The notes under the pieces were generated by a model that saw only the letters and a list, made by a program, of their open reading frames with translations, was not told the DNA's origin and made no database searches. A DNA stretch of 64,000 bases from Streptomyces hydrogenans (GTDB lineage: Bacteria > Actinomycetota > Actinomycetes > Streptomycetales > Streptomycetaceae). A program made the translations under genes and the position numbers. The stretch's first letter is position 1. Each line of letters starts with the position of its first letter. Below are positions 17,002-24,341 of the stretch, piece after piece. The stretch lies in assembly GCF_014656075.1 (NCBI RefSeq), contig NZ_BNBS01000029.1, forward strand, positions 1 to 64,000, given 5' to 3'.

Positions 17002-17056
17002 CTCCAGACCATGGGCACATCGGCACCCACCCCCGCCCCTTTTGAGGAGAACCCCT

Positions 17057-17422
17057 ATGCCCGCATCCACCCCTCGCCCCCACGTCATGGCCCTGCTGTT
17101 CGACACGGACTTCAACCGACCGTCGGGTACCCGCACCTTCCGCCACCTCGACGGACGCCCCTTCACCGACGAGGAACAGGCCCTCGCCGATGACGCCACC
17201 CTCGAAGAACTCCAGGCCGCCGGTGTCCACGTCCACAACCCCGAGGCCGGAGCGGAGGCGGAGGCAGCCTCGCTCGTACTGGCCGAGCTCCTGCTCAAGT
17301 ACGCCGTCCAGCACCACAAAGCTCTCGCCGCCCTCATGACCGACGAGGACCTCATCGACTACGACCGGTTGGTCACTACCGTCGCTGCGGGCGCCGACGG
17401 CTTCCGCCCGCGCGAGGGCTGA
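17057..17422 (+). CDS. Small hypothetical protein of the element
   Basis: 121 residues, not recognised. The ATG at 17057 follows ttgaggag with good spacing. The N-terminus (MPASTPRPHVMALLFDTDFNRPSGTRTFRHLDGRPFTDEE) is followed by an acidic helical part rich in Ala/Leu/Glu without membrane segments. It is separated from the mob genes by a terminator and is convergent with the cargo operon. Confidence 0.6.
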   Translation: MPASTPRPHVMALLFDTDFNRPSGTRTFRHLDGRPFTDEEQALADDATLEELQAAGVHVHNPEAGAEAEAASLVLAELLLKYAVQHHKALAALMTDEDLIDYDRLVTTVAAGADGFRPREG

Positions 17423-17534
17423 GCACACAGGCAAGGCGCCCACGTAGTAACCAGCGGCCAGCGGCTGGGAGACTTCCCCGCCAGCGGACGCCACATCGAT
17501 TCGCCGGTTCCTCCGGCGCACTCAATGACCTTCG

Positions 17535-17939
17535 TCAGAGGTGCAGGACCACATCGAGGTGTTGCTGCACCGGCTCGAACAACCCGTACGGCACGTACTT
17601 CGGAATCTCGCCGTGGGCGACCCAAGCAAGCTCGGCCAACTCCTCGGTGTCCGCGACGTGAGCAGCGCCGCCCACCACCTCGCAGGCTGTGTACGACATC
17701 AGCCGGCCCGTCTTCGGGTGAACCCGCTCACCGAGCAGCTTCACAACGACCACGTCCAGGCCGGTCTCCTCCTGGGTCTCCCGCACGGCGGCGTCCTCGC
17801 GAGACTCCCCCGGCTCGACCTTTCCGGCCGGGAACTGCCAGGAGAGCTCGCCCTCGCTTATCCGTCGCCGCACCATGAGCACGCGTCCTTCATGCACCAC
17901 GATGGCTGTGGCTACGGGCCGCTGGCCGCCTTCCCTCAT
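17535..17939 (-). CDS. NUDIX hydrolase, last gene of the seven-gene cargo operon
   Basis: 134 residues, standard NUDIX length. The NUDIX box G-x5-E-x7-REx2EExG is complete (GKVEPGESREDAAVRETQEETG), so it should hydrolyse a nucleoside diphosphate linked to some moiety, with a divalent metal. Start ATG 17939 has gaagagg 7 nt upstream and overlaps the stop of the aaRS-like gene (ATGA). Likely roles are clearing a nucleotide by-product or acting on a sugar nucleotide of the pathway. The substrate is not predictable. Confidence 0.9.
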   Translation of the reverse strand: MREGGQRPVATAIVVHEGRVLMVRRRISEGELSWQFPAGKVEPGESREDAAVRETQEETGLDVVVVKLLGERVHPKTGRLMSYTACEVVGGAAHVADTEELAELAWVAHGEIPKYVPYGLFEPVQQHLDVVLHL

Positions 17940-18934
17940 CTGCGTACCTCTTCCTCGATGGCACAAGCGATCTGCGGCCACGGAGCACGTAGGGCACCGA
18001 CGAGTGACCAGTAGCCGTGTGCCTCGCGAACTAAGGCGCTGGCCCCGAGGCGTACCGCTTCGGGGTCGATCGTGCCTATGACCCTCCGGGTGACACCCCC
18101 GGCCCCGCGGGGCGCGGGGGTGATCCCGCTGCCGAGGAGGAGCGTCGCAGTACGGATGGCGTCCAGCGTGGCGGGTGGCGCCGTGCCGGCGAAGCCTCCG
18201 TAGATCAGCTCGTGCCAGCGTTGCTGGGTGCGTGCCCAGGCGAGGCGTTCCAGTCCGGTTCCCAGGTCTACGGCCATGCGGGTCGAGTCCTCGGCGTTCC
18301 ACAGCAGGACGATGTCGCCGAGATCGAGCCCGAGGTGGCGGAAGTGCAGTGTGATGCCCTCCACCTCGCGCCGGCGCCAGGGGGTCAGGGTCCCGTGGAC
18401 ACTCAGGTGGCGGGCGTGGAAGCCGAGTTGGGAGAGGACGGAAAACCAGCCGTCGAGAATCGCGCCGTACGCGTCAAGTCCTCCTACGGGTTGGACGCGG
18501 GAGACGTTGACGAAGGAGGTCAGGAAGCCGTCGCAGAGGTCGCCGGCGGTATCGCGTTCACCGGTGAGGCGGACAACCGGTTGGGGGAGGAAGCCTCGGC
18601 GGTACGTCTGGGGTCTTCCATCCTTGAGGAGCGGGTCGAGGGCCTGGATCGCCGAGATGGTCAGTTCTGTGTCGCGCCCCCAGCGGAGCGGGAGACAGTC
18701 GTCGCGTGGAGCTCCGACGTGGGCGAAGGCGGTCTCCAGGCTGCGGAGGAGTTCTCTCCACGAGGGCGGCCGACGTGGCGGGCGGTACGGGGTGCCTCGC
18801 CGCTGGTGTCGGATGTCGACGTGAGGGCCGTCGATGGTGAACTCCCACTGCGAGTGGGATAACGACCTGCGGAGCACGGAGGGTATCCGCGAGGCCAGTG
18901 CGTCTCCGGTCGTACGAGCTGTGCCGGTCAGCAC
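17936..18934 (-). CDS. Stand-alone class II aminoacyl-tRNA-synthetase-like (AlaRS-core-like) protein
   Basis: 332 residues. The region around 215-260 (TLHFRHLGLDLGDIVLLWNAEDST, then VDLGTGLERLAWARTQQRW) matches class II motif 3 (G-x-G-x-E-R) as in the AlaRS subclass. The preceding part has the motif-1/2-like FLPQPVVRLTGERD and a long beta region. No tRNA-binding, editing or C-Ala domain is present, so it is a catalytic core alone. It could adenylate an amino or carboxylic acid, or transfer an aminoacyl group. It overlaps the glycosyltransferase by 7 bp and NUDIX by 4 bp. Codon 301 is TTA (18032-18034). The fold call is from motifs only. Confidence 0.55.
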   Translation of the reverse strand: MLTGTARTTGDALASRIPSVLRRSLSHSQWEFTIDGPHVDIRHQRRGTPYRPPRRPPSWRELLRSLETAFAHVGAPRDDCLPLRWGRDTELTISAIQALDPLLKDGRPQTYRRGFLPQPVVRLTGERDTAGDLCDGFLTSFVNVSRVQPVGGLDAYGAILDGWFSVLSQLGFHARHLSVHGTLTPWRRREVEGITLHFRHLGLDLGDIVLLWNAEDSTRMAVDLGTGLERLAWARTQQRWHELIYGGFAGTAPPATLDAIRTATLLLGSGITPAPRGAGGVTRRVIGTIDPEAVRLGASALVREAHGYWSLVGALRAPWPQIACAIEEEVRR

Positions 18935-19950
18935 GACCGGGACGCCATCGCCAGGAAGTGCCGGGCGGGGTCGAAGCGGTGCTGGCCGATCTCCTGAACC
19001 TGCCGGTGGTCGAGGGTCTCCGCCTGCTCAATAGCGAGCGCGAGTCGCTGGGCCGCGGTCTCGTCGTCCTCGTCCGGGTCGACGACGGTGATGGCGCCCG
19101 TCTGGTCACACAGGGCCGCCTCGGCGCAAGTGCCCGTGCGCCAGGCAAGCGCAGCCATGGGGGTGCCGGCGCGGAGGGACTCGCCGAAGACGGCGGCGCC
19201 AGCTTCCACGTACGTGCGGGCGTAGGTATAGACGAATACGGAGGCGTCGCGGATGGCGGCCGTCTTGGCCGGCCCTCCGAGTTCGCCGATCCACTCGACG
19301 TGGTCCGCGTCGAAGAGACGGGCGTGGCTCTGGACGTAGTCGTGGTCGAATACCGGGCCGACGACGCGAATGCGGCGGCCGAGGATCTGGGCGGCGCGGA
19401 CCGCCAGGTGAGGGGCCTTCTCTGCGTCGACGCGGCCAAGCCAGACGAGGTCGCGTCCGGCGGTCGCCGGCGGTTCCTCCTCGTCGAGGCCAAGGTGCAC
19501 GGCCAGCTCGGGGATCGGCCGGTGGTCCGCGTACCGCTCGATCATCTCGGGCGAGTAGCAGTACAGCCGGGAACGCCTGCCGTCGAAGGCGGTGGTGGCG
19601 TGCTGGAAGACTGGGGAGTGCTGGAAGGTGGCGACGTCGCAGTCCAGCGCATTCCAGGTGCGGGTCCAGGCGGGCAGCGAGGGGTACTCGTGCCCGACGA
19701 CCAGGAGGTCGTACTTGGTGTCGCGGACGTCGCGCTCGGCGAGCGATCCGGGGGTGATGTCCTCCAGGCGGACCGGCTTGCGGACCCAGTCGTTCTCCAG
19801 GTCCGCGAGCCAGCCCGGCCCGAGGAGGTGTACGTCGGCGCCTGCGGCCCGGGCGCCTACGGCGACCGCCCACAGCCATCGTTCGATCCCGCCGTAGCCG
19901 GCGGGCGGAAAGGCGTAGCTACCAGGGAAATCGCAGACGCCGACGAGCAC
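18928..19950 (-). CDS. GT-B glycosyltransferase, GT4-like
   Basis: 340 residues. The N-terminal Rossmann half opens with a GYGGIERWLW loop typical of GT4. The C-terminal half has LGRVDAEKAPHLAV and the E-x7-E pair in VEAGAAVFGESLRAGTP, which binds the nucleotide-sugar donor. It has no membrane segment, so it is a cytosolic enzyme. GTG 19950 is chosen for ggagg 6 nt upstream; it lies 1 nt after the SerRS stop, so translation is coupled. Acceptor unknown. Operon context suggests glycosylation of a small molecule or aminoacylated intermediate rather than of cell wall. Confidence 0.85.
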   Translation of the reverse strand: MLVGVCDFPGSYAFPPAGYGGIERWLWAVAVGARAAGADVHLLGPGWLADLENDWVRKPVRLEDITPGSLAERDVRDTKYDLLVVGHEYPSLPAWTRTWNALDCDVATFQHSPVFQHATTAFDGRRSRLYCYSPEMIERYADHRPIPELAVHLGLDEEEPPATAGRDLVWLGRVDAEKAPHLAVRAAQILGRRIRVVGPVFDHDYVQSHARLFDADHVEWIGELGGPAKTAAIRDASVFVYTYARTYVEAGAAVFGESLRAGTPMAALAWRTGTCAEAALCDQTGAITVVDPDEDDETAAQRLALAIEQAETLDHRQVQEIGQHRFDPARHFLAMASRSC

Positions 19951-19951
19951 G

Positions 19952-21244
19952 TTATGCCTCCGGTGTTCCGTCCGCCTTGATCCGGCGGAAGCCGAGGTAC
20001 GGGAAGAGGGATTCGGGAAGGACGAGCGAGCCGTCCTCCTGCTGGCACTGTTCGAGGAGCGCGGCCAGCGTGCGGCCGACGGGCAGGCCGGAGCCGTTGA
20101 GGGTGGCGACGAGCTTGGGCTTGCCGTCTTCGCCTCGGGTCCGGATGTTCGCCCGGCGGGCCTGGAAGGTGCCGAAGTTGGAGACCGAGGAGATCTCGCG
20201 GTACGTGTTCTGGCTCGGAATCCAGACCTCGATGTCGTACGTGAGCTGGGCGGAGAAGCCGGTGTCACCGGCGGGCAGCTTGATGACCCGGTAGGCGAGG
20301 CCGAGTTCCTTGAGGCACGCCTCGGCGTGGCCGACCATCGTCTCCAGCTCGGCGTCCGCCGTCTTCGGGTCGACGATCTTGACCATCTCGACCTTGGCGA
20401 ACTGGTGCTGGCGGATCAGACCGCGAGTGTCCCGCCCGTACGAGCCAGCCTCCGAGCGGAAGCACGGGGTGTGGGCGGTCATGGCCACCGGCAGCTCGGC
20501 CGGAGGGATGATCTCGTCGGCGTAGAGGTTGGTCAGCGGGACCTCGGCCGTCGGGATGAGAAAGAGCTCGCGGTCGGCGACGCCGGTCTTGAACAGGTCC
20601 TCCTCGAACTTCGGGAGCTGTCCGGTACCGGTCATGGTCTTGCGGGTGACCAGGTAGGGGACCGCGTACTCGGTGTACCCGTGGCGACGGGTGTGGATGT
20701 CGAGGAAGAGCGTGGCCAGTGCCCGCTCCAGGGCGGCGCCGGCGCCGCGCGAGACCGCGAAGCGCGGCCCGGACAGCTTGGTCGCCCTACCGAAGTCGAG
20801 GATGCCGGTGGCCTCGCCGAGATCGACGTGGTCCTTCGGCTCGAACGTGAACGTGGGCGGCGTGCCCACGCGCCGGATCTCGACGGCGAACTCCTCGGAG
20901 TCGCCGTCGGGGGCCGAGTCGTCCGGCAGGTTCGGGATGCTCAGGAGCAGGTCGCGCAGCTGGGCCTCGATCTCCTCCTGGCCAGCCTCGATGTCGCGGA
21001 CCTGGTCCTTAATCTCGCGGGCGCGCTCCTTGAGCTTGCTGATGTCGCCGCCCTGCTTGGCCGTCTGCTGGACCTCGCTCGCCACTCGCTTGGACTCTGC
21101 CCGCAGTTCGTCGGCCGAGCGGATGTTCTGGTTCCGACGAGACTGGAGGGACTCCAGCTCGGACAGGTCCAGGGAGTAACCGCGACGAGCGAGCCGACGA
21201 ACCGCGTCGGCACCCATGTCGATCAGGGCGCGGGCATCATGCAT
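19952..21244 (-). CDS. serS: Seryl-tRNA synthetase paralogue (non-actinobacterial type)
   Basis: 430 residues, full length. It has the N-terminal coiled-coil tRNA-binding arm (about 25-110), motif 2 FRSEAGSYGRDTRGLIRQHQ, and motif 3 NGSGLPVGRTLAALLEQ. It should make Ser-tRNA(Ser). From knowledge of the family, housekeeping actinobacterial SerRS has NGTLCAVPRT in motif 3 and lacks the SVSNFGTFQARRANIR form seen here, so this copy belongs to another lineage. Start ATG 21244 has agaagga 8 nt upstream; an in-frame N-terminal extension is rejected. It overlaps the phosphatase gene by 8 bp. Likely roles are supplying Ser-tRNA to a pathway enzyme or resistance to a SerRS inhibitor. Confidence 0.93.
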   Translation of the reverse strand: MHDARALIDMGADAVRRLARRGYSLDLSELESLQSRRNQNIRSADELRAESKRVASEVQQTAKQGGDISKLKERAREIKDQVRDIEAGQEEIEAQLRDLLLSIPNLPDDSAPDGDSEEFAVEIRRVGTPPTFTFEPKDHVDLGEATGILDFGRATKLSGPRFAVSRGAGAALERALATLFLDIHTRRHGYTEYAVPYLVTRKTMTGTGQLPKFEEDLFKTGVADRELFLIPTAEVPLTNLYADEIIPPAELPVAMTAHTPCFRSEAGSYGRDTRGLIRQHQFAKVEMVKIVDPKTADAELETMVGHAEACLKELGLAYRVIKLPAGDTGFSAQLTYDIEVWIPSQNTYREISSVSNFGTFQARRANIRTRGEDGKPKLVATLNGSGLPVGRTLAALLEQCQQEDGSLVLPESLFPYLGFRRIKADGTPEA

Positions 21245-21953
21245 GGGGAAGATCCTTCTGATCCTGCGAGTGGGATGGGGATACGGAATCGACGGTAGCA
21301 ACCGCCGAGCCGTCCCCGTTCCGGAATATCCCCCAGTCACCGATGCCGCCGGTGCGGTCCTGAACGCCAGTTTCAAGATCGTTCATCAGCGTTGCGATGA
21401 ATTCCGGCAGCTCCATGTCCGGGATCGTGAAGGGCTCGACGTACGGCGCTTCCGGAAAGAACAGGGGCATGGCCTCGCCGGGAGCCCGGTCACGGTGCCA
21501 CAGGAGCACCGAGACCAGCAGCCCGTGGGCTACCAGGACGCGTGGACCGGGGTGATCCAGGGCCGCGAGCACCCCGGTGAGCATCCTGCGGATGCCCTCA
21601 CGCTGTGACTCGCTCCCGCCGGGCGGGCGCTCGTGGGTGCCGTGGCCGTCGAGCCAGACGGCGTACTCCAGGAACGGGCCTCCCTCGAATTCCCCGTAGT
21701 CGAGTTCGTTCAATCGAGGATCGGTGATCAGTTCGGGCCCGGGGACTCCCATCAGCAGATTGGCAGTCTGCTGGGCGCGGGGGAATTCGCTGGCCAGCCA
21801 CGTTTTCACGCTGTGGAGGGGCACGCTGCTCCATCCCTTGTTCAGCGACCGGCGGCCCTCCTCGCTCAGGTGGATGGGCTTGGTCGGATCGCCGTTGACG
21901 AGGTAGCGCCGGCTGTAGTTGGTCTGTCCGTGGCGGAGAACGTACGTCGTCAT
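21237..21953 (-). CDS. Histidine phosphatase (phosphoglycerate-mutase-like) family protein
   Basis: 238 residues. The N-terminal catalytic motif RHGQTNYSRRY supplies the phospho-accepting His. The second core His sits in VLVAHGLLVSVLL (about 150-162), with the acidic LNELDYGEFEG between them. The C-terminal 40 residues are extra. ATG 21953 follows aaggaa by about 6 nt and overlaps the kinase stop (ATGA). It would remove a phosphate from a pathway intermediate; its pairing with a kinase suggests a protect/deprotect step. Substrate unknown. Confidence 0.88.
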   Translation of the reverse strand: MTTYVLRHGQTNYSRRYLVNGDPTKPIHLSEEGRRSLNKGWSSVPLHSVKTWLASEFPRAQQTANLLMGVPGPELITDPRLNELDYGEFEGGPFLEYAVWLDGHGTHERPPGGSESQREGIRRMLTGVLAALDHPGPRVLVAHGLLVSVLLWHRDRAPGEAMPLFFPEAPYVEPFTIPDMELPEFIATLMNDLETGVQDRTGGIGDWGIFRNGDGSAVATVDSVSPSHSQDQKDLPHA

Positions 21954-22876
21954 GATCGGTTCCTTGAGGTCGGCGCCGACAGCCATGCGAGGACGTCAGC
22001 CATCCTCGGCGCGCGCGGATCACCGGTGTCGAGGTAGAAGAGCAGGCCGTCCAGGGCCAGGGCCCTGCACCATGGCGCCAGGACGGGCACCGGGATACGG
22101 GAGACCCGAGCCGCTGCGGCCAAGCAAGCGTCTGTGCTGTGTCCGAGGTCGTAGTACACGGTCCAGAAGGCCCAGTCGAAGGCCGCGTCGCCCACCATGG
22201 GGAGGGGATCGATCAGGCGGGGGTGGCCCAGCCAGTCGAAGAGCACGTTCTCGCGGTAGAGATCCGCGTGCAGGACGGTGGACCGAGCGGAGTCCTGCTC
22301 CAAGGCCACGAGGGACGGGAGGGCCGCGTCCACGTGCTCCTGCCACGGGCCGACGTCGACCGATTCCAGTCGGCGCCGCACCCGGGGGCGTACCTCCTGG
22401 TGGAGATACGCGGTCAGGGAAGGAAGCTCACGTAGCCGGCGCCGACGGCGACCGAAGGTGTGGAGGCCCTGGAGGGCGGCGGCCACGGTGGGAAGCTCGC
22501 GAGGCGGTCGCTCACCACCGCCGGGGCGGCCTCCGATCATCTCCAGGGCCGCCACGGCCAGGTCGTCTGCCGCCTCGACGACGCCCGCCGTCGGCCCGCC
22601 CGCCCATAGGCGTAAGGCGGTGACCTCATCGTAAAAGCGGGCGGGATCAACCCACGCCTTCAGAAGCAGCGGACGTCCGTCGAGGGTTCCGGCCGTCACG
22701 ACCACTGAGGCGTGTCCGGCGTCGTGGTACGTCCCGAGTGTGAGCTTCCAGCGCTCCGCCGCGCGCTCCATCAGCCTGGGCACGGCGTCGAGCCAGCCGG
22801 CGACTCCCGGGCCGTAGTGCGTGACCAGCCGCCGGCGGCATTCCTCGGAGACCTCGCCGAGCGTCCGCTTCTCCAT
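21950..22876 (-). CDS. Aminoglycoside-phosphotransferase-like kinase
   Basis: 308 residues of the APH/streptomycin 6-kinase-like family. It has the catalytic HADLYRENVLF (H-x-D-x4-N) and the metal-binding LIDPLPMVGDAAFDWA. The N-lobe is recognisable (LGTYHDAGHASVVVTAGTLDGR). It overlaps MAT by one base (TGATG) and the phosphatase by 4 bp. Codon 88 is TTA (22613-22615), so it is a likely bldA target. It may phosphorylate a small-molecule hydroxyl, as a biosynthetic step or as self-resistance. Confidence 0.85.
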   Translation of the reverse strand: MEKRTLGEVSEECRRRLVTHYGPGVAGWLDAVPRLMERAAERWKLTLGTYHDAGHASVVVTAGTLDGRPLLLKAWVDPARFYDEVTALRLWAGGPTAGVVEAADDLAVAALEMIGGRPGGGERPPRELPTVAAALQGLHTFGRRRRRLRELPSLTAYLHQEVRPRVRRRLESVDVGPWQEHVDAALPSLVALEQDSARSTVLHADLYRENVLFDWLGHPRLIDPLPMVGDAAFDWAFWTVYYDLGHSTDACLAAAARVSRIPVPVLAPWCRALALDGLLFYLDTGDPRAPRMADVLAWLSAPTSRNRS

Positions 22877-24126
22877 CAGCTCAGCACGATCCCGTCGGAG
22901 ACCAGCTCGTCGGTCAGCGCCGGGAACTCGTCCAGGGCCTCCGCCACCAGTGCCTGCACCTTGTCCACCTCGACGTCCGGGGACGACAGACGGACGAGAA
23001 CGCGCCACGGCTGGTCGAGTCGCTGCCCGGTCGTGCTCACCAGGTGAACCTCGGCGTGGCCATCCGTCGCCTCGTGAAGCCGCTCGGCGAGCCGGCGGGC
23101 GGCGATGTTGTAGAGCTTGCCCACGTGGTAGACGGGGTTCTTGCCGTTGGCACCCTCCAGGTTCATCGGCCGCAGGGGCGTGATGAGGCCGTTGACGCGG
23201 TTGCCGCGGCCCACGACGCCCTCGTCGCCCGACTCGATCGAGCTGCCGGTGTACGTGAGGTACAGCTCGTCCTTCTCCGGCACGTCGCGCGCGTTGAGCC
23301 GGAAGCGGGTCTCGGCTCCGGGCAGCCGGAGGCCGGCCAGCCGGTGGCACTCGGCCAGGACACTCTCGGTGTTCCGCACGTACTCCGCGCGGCTGGCGAC
23401 GAGCCGCGACTTCTGCGGGACACAGAGGACGATGTCCGCCTGCTCACCGTCCCAGTAGCCCATGAGCTTCACGTCCGATCCGCACCACGCGTGCGAGAGG
23501 GTGAAGTCGCTCTCGCCGGAGAAGTGGTCGACCAGATCGCGCACGAACGACTCGAAGACGTTCTCCGGCGCCCAGCCCGTTCCCAACGACGTGTCGTTGG
23601 ACAGTCGCACCCGCCGCTCCCGCAGGTCCTCGATCGACCGCGGGTTGAACCACCGCGTCCGGTCGGGCACCTCGTCGCCCGTGAGGACGGCGCCGGGGCT
23701 GGAGTTGCTGGTGATGTTGAAGGAGATGTCCAGGTGGTCCGAGACCTCGGGAAGCCGGCGGGCGAAGAACGCCCGCACCTCGGCCTCCACGATCTCCTCT
23801 ACGGGGATCCGCTCGCCGCCGCACATGGGCGCGGCGCGGCCGTTGACGAGGACCCTGACTGGGGCGGTCATCCGGCCGGCGCCGTAGCGGACCTCGCTCG
23901 CGCCGCCGAGGAGGGCGAGCTTGTCGAAGTTGTGGTGCAGCACGGCGCCGAAGCGCTCGACGGTGTAGCGGCTGTACGCGCGGGACAGCCGCTCGGCGAG
24001 GTGGTCGGCCAGGGTGTCCGGGTGGCCGAGGCCCTTCCGCTCCACGATGGTCGTCGCGTCGGGCTTGGCCATGCCGGTGTCGATGACGAGGTGGCTGTGG
24101 TTGATGGTCGTGCTCGTACGGGGCAT
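22876..24126 (-). CDS. Methionine adenosyltransferase, archaeal type
   Basis: 416 residues, matching the archaeal AdoMet synthetase family (PF01941-type) rather than bacterial MetK. The signatures GGASEVRYGAGRMTAPVRV (74-92), SNDTSLGTGWAP (176-187), GRGNRVNGLITPLRPMN (306-322) and GKNPVYHVGKLYN (328-340) are all present. It makes S-adenosylmethionine from Met and ATP. Streptomyces already has a bacterial metK for housekeeping, so this copy probably feeds SAM, or an analogue of it, to the operon's chemistry. It is the first gene of the operon. ATG 24126 is chosen for gggag 6 nt upstream; a GTG codon just before it is the alternative. Confidence 0.9.
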   Translation of the reverse strand: MPRTSTTINHSHLVIDTGMAKPDATTIVERKGLGHPDTLADHLAERLSRAYSRYTVERFGAVLHHNFDKLALLGGASEVRYGAGRMTAPVRVLVNGRAAPMCGGERIPVEEIVEAEVRAFFARRLPEVSDHLDISFNITSNSSPGAVLTGDEVPDRTRWFNPRSIEDLRERRVRLSNDTSLGTGWAPENVFESFVRDLVDHFSGESDFTLSHAWCGSDVKLMGYWDGEQADIVLCVPQKSRLVASRAEYVRNTESVLAECHRLAGLRLPGAETRFRLNARDVPEKDELYLTYTGSSIESGDEGVVGRGNRVNGLITPLRPMNLEGANGKNPVYHVGKLYNIAARRLAERLHEATDGHAEVHLVSTTGQRLDQPWRVLVRLSSPDVEVDKVQALVAEALDEFPALTDELVSDGIVLS

Positions 24127-24341
24127 CACGAACTCCCGTTCACGGGGGACAGGGCAGAGACGAGCGCTACTGGTCTTGCGGAGGTGCCAACTATCCGGGC
24201 CCCACAGGTCCTATTCGAGGGCCCCGACAGGTCATCAAGAGGACTTCCACAGGGCTTTGTTGGCTTCTCATGGATGATTTCGCGCCGCGACAAGGACACC
24301 GCATGTCACTCTCAGACGAGAGTTCGTCCCGGAGGAGATTC
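24127..24341. promoter_or_regulatory. Divergent promoter region of the cargo operon with tandem operator-like repeats
   Basis: Two direct repeats, gggccccacaggtc (24197-24210) and gggccccgacaggtc (24219-24233), are spaced 22 bp apart, two helical turns, so a dimer pair would bind one face. On the minus strand TTGGCA-15 nt-TAGCGC (about 24162-24188) is a possible promoter for the MAT operon. The HTH regulator encoded to the right is the obvious candidate ligand. Confidence 0.45.

Noticed and set aside
21245..21376. SerRS with a 44-residue N-terminal extension
   Set aside because: The extension lies inside the phosphatase gene's sense strand frame and a good ribosome binding site precedes ATG 21244.
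24270..24341. Earlier starts of the HTH/TPR regulator
   Set aside because: ggaggag directly before ATG 24342 and the family-typical MSRPAGNTRLK opening favour the later start.
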